From Cloacibacterium caeni (GTDB lineage: Bacteria; Bacteroidota; Bacteroidia; Flavobacteriales; Weeksellaceae): a stretch of 64,000 bases of DNA. The DNA is taken from contig NZ_OU015319.1 of the NCBI RefSeq assembly GCF_907163125.1, positions 1,612,001 through 1,676,000 of the forward strand, in the 5' to 3' direction. Below are positions 62,447 to 64,000 of the stretch, in pieces. A model generated the notes under the pieces. That model did no database searches and had not been told where the DNA came from. It saw only the letters and a list, made by a program, of their open reading frames with translations. The position numbers and the translations under genes are program-made. The number at the start of each line of letters is the position of its first letter. Positions within the stretch are counted from its first letter, which is position 1.

Positions 62447-62502
62447 AAAACCTCCCAAATTCGGGAGGTTTTCATTTTCAATTTTCAACTTTCAATTTTC
62501 AA
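62447..62502 (-). terminator. Terminator and heptad array after nifJ
   Basis: AAAACCTCCC / GGGAGGTTTT stem (62447-62472), followed by TTTTCAA-TTTTCAA-CTTTCAA-TTTTCAA heptads that touch the nifJ stop. Confidence 0.7.
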
Positions 62503-64000
62503 TTAAAAAGTCGGTTGGAAGTTTTCAGCTCCAAGTGAAGCCATATCTTCGTACGTTTTCCATCTTAAATCGACTATTTCCTGAGCTAATTTCATTAAAT
62601 GTTCAGCATCTTGTGGTTGCGTTTGTTTTAGAACTCGGTAACGCAACTCATTGTACGCATATTCTTCAAACGGAATTGTAGGACGAATAGAATCTAAGAT
62701 AAACGGATTTTTATTATTTTTTCTCAACACAGGATTGAATCTAATCAATGGCCAATAACCACTTGCTACAGCCATTTTTTGTTGGTTCAAACCTTTTTCC
62801 ATATCAATTCCGTGTGCAATACAATGACTGTACGCTAAAATTAATGAAGGTCCGTCATAAGCTTCTGCTTCACGCATTGCTAATAATGTTTGTTGAGGAT
62901 TTGCTCCCATCGCAACCGTTGCTACATAAACATTTCCGTAAGAAATAGCTTGCATCGCCAAATCTTTTTTGCCAACACGTTTTCCTGCAGTTGCAAATTT
63001 TGCAGAAGCTGCAGTTGGCGTAGCTTTAGAACTTTGTCCACCCGTATTACTATAAACCTCAGTATCTAAAACCAAAACATTGATATTTCTTCCTGTAGAA
63101 AGTGCGTGGTCTAAACCTCCACTTCCGATATCATAAGCCCAACCATCACCACCAATGAGCCAAACAGCACGGTGAACCAAGTGGTCTGCAAGAGAATAGA
63201 GGTGTTTCGCATCTGGATTTTCAGAAAATTGCAATCTATTTTTTAGAATTTCAACTCTTTCTCTTTGTTTGATGATTTGACTTTCTAATTTTTGAGGTGC
63301 ATTTAGAATTTCATTGATGAAATCTTCGCCCAACTCTGGTTTTAATTTTTCGGCGTAATAATGAGCCATTTGCAATTGCTTATCTGCAGAAAGTCTCATT
63401 CCTAAACCAAATTCGGCATTATCTTCGAAGAGAGAATTGCTCCAAGCTGGTCCTTTTCCTTTAGAATTAGAACTCCAAGGTGTAGTTGGTAAATTTCCTC
63501 CGTAGATTGATGAACAACCCGTTGCATTGGCTACCATTAATCTATCACCAAAAAGTTGAGTAAGAACTTTAATGTAAGGTGTTTCTCCACAACCTGCACA
63601 AGCTCCAGAAAACTCGAACATCGGTTCTAAGAATTGTACGCCGTGAACTGTAGAATAATTCACCATATTTTTATCGTGAATTGGCAATTTCTCAAAATAA
63701 GAAATCACTTTTCTATGTTTTTTAAGGTCTGGATTTTTTGGTAAAATATTAATCGCGCGCAATTCTTCGTTTTCCTGATCAATTACTGGACATGCTTCGT
63801 AGCATAATTTACAACCAGTACAATCTTCTTCATAAACCTGAAGCGTGAACTTGGTTTCAGGGAAACCTCTTGCATTAATTGGCGCAGATTGGAAACCTTC
63901 TGGAACTTCGGTCAATAAATCTTTGTGATAAAATTTAGAACGAATTACAGAATGAGGACAAACAAAACTACAATTACCACATTGAATACAGATATCTGCA
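62503..64000 (-). CDS. nifJ: Pyruvate:ferredoxin (flavodoxin) oxidoreductase, C-terminal part
   Basis: The frame is open to the window edge, so about 499 C-terminal residues are seen; a Met-like start at 63915 is only a TTG inside the gene. Two [4Fe-4S] motifs, CIQCGNCSFVCP (63950-63993) and CTGCKLCYEACP, then the thiamine-diphosphate domain with SGACAGCGETPY, NATGCSS, IGGDGWAYDIGSGGLDH and LDTEVYSNTGGQSSKATP. Converts pyruvate and CoA to acetyl-CoA with reduction of ferredoxin or flavodoxin. Confidence 0.95.
   Translation of the reverse strand, partial: ADICIQCGNCSFVCPHSVIRSKFYHKDLLTEVPEGFQSAPINARGFPETKFTLQVYEEDCTGCKLCYEACPVIDQENEELRAINILPKNPDLKKHRKVISYFEKLPIHDKNMVNYSTVHGVQFLEPMFEFSGACAGCGETPYIKVLTQLFGDRLMVANATGCSSIYGGNLPTTPWSSNSKGKGPAWSNSLFEDNAEFGLGMRLSADKQLQMAHYYAEKLKPELGEDFINEILNAPQKLESQIIKQRERVEILKNRLQFSENPDAKHLYSLADHLVHRAVWLIGGDGWAYDIGSGGLDHALSTGRNINVLVLDTEVYSNTGGQSSKATPTAASAKFATAGKRVGKKDLAMQAISYGNVYVATVAMGANPQQTLLAMREAEAYDGPSLILAYSHCIAHGIDMEKGLNQQKMAVASGYWPLIRFNPVLRKNNKNPFILDSIRPTIPFEEYAYNELRYRVLKQTQPQDAEHLMKLAQEIVDLRWKTYEDMASLGAENFQPTF

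Noticed and set aside
63913-63915. Gene start of the nifJ fragment at 63915
   Set aside because: The frame stays open to the window edge and encodes the first ferredoxin-type Cys motif upstream, so the codon is internal.
1-64000. tRNA or rRNA genes
   Set aside because: No cloverleaf with T-loop GGTTCGAATCC-type sequence was found; the GTTCGAATC units at 17086-17118 are tandem repeats without acceptor stems.

Overview
The window is AT-rich chromosomal DNA from the phylum Bacteroidota, class Flavobacteriia, most likely family Weeksellaceae (Chryseobacterium/Cloacibacterium-like). Signs of this are the LpxC-FabZ fusion gene, PorX (the type IX secretion regulator), promoters of the TTTG / TAnnTTTG type, many lipoproteins with short signal peptides, and familiar flavobacterial gene orders (parA-parB-DUF5683-dapB-lepB; lpxD-lpxC/fabZ-lpxA-efp; porX-tsaE-ald). 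No rRNA, tRNA or CRISPR array was seen.

Layout. 1-16.1 kb is core genome: lepB (partial), dapB, DUF5683, parB, parA, a TonB-like protein, purA, a GH13 amylase lipoprotein, a thioredoxin-like protein, DUF2461, sucD, and the lipid A block (HD protein, lpxD, lpxC/fabZ, lpxA, efp, a second lpxD-like gene). A secreted DUF6624-like protein (16.2-16.9 kb) borders an accessory region at about 17.0-30.5 kb. From 30.8 kb to the end is core or semi-core genome: porX, tsaE, ald, tyrA, purE/purK, a GT39 transferase, mevalonate decarboxylase, pdxJ, mscS, ung, a MutS2-like gene, transporters and hydrolases, a sulfide:quinone oxidoreductase-DsrC/TusE-DsrE group, and the 3' part of nifJ.

The main discovery is in 17.37-30.5 kb. 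Seven near-identical repeats of 277-279 bp, a left half-copy and a degenerate right copy separate eight gene cassettes, all read rightward. The conserved repeat stops exactly at GTT on its right and at AAC plus a 5-base spacer on its left. In five of eight cassettes the 7 bases at the head (GTTnnnn) are the perfect reverse complement of the 7 bases at that cassette's own tail (nnnnAAC), and the pairing often runs on to 13-16 bases. That is the signature of integron cassettes (R''/R' boxes of attC), although these sites are about twice the usual attC length and no integrase lies in the window. Each repeat also carries a terminator-like hairpin, a Bacteroidota -7 promoter element pointing into the next cassette, and a conserved short leader ORF (about 23 residues) that ends at or just past the recombination point. 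Cargo includes a HigB/HigA-peptidase toxin-antitoxin pair with its own promoter and operator, a small-ORF/GNAT pair with its own promoter, lipoproteins, small membrane proteins, a trypsin-like protease, and a lipoprotein gene split by an IS1595-type element whose removal restores the frame exactly.

Other observations include a pair of inverted DnaA boxes next to parA, a perfect 22-bp palindrome at the activator position of the sulfide-oxidation operon, a family of degenerate 7-bp-periodic arrays in at least ten intergenic spacers, and a MutS2-like gene with no Smr domain and an almost leaderless GTG start.
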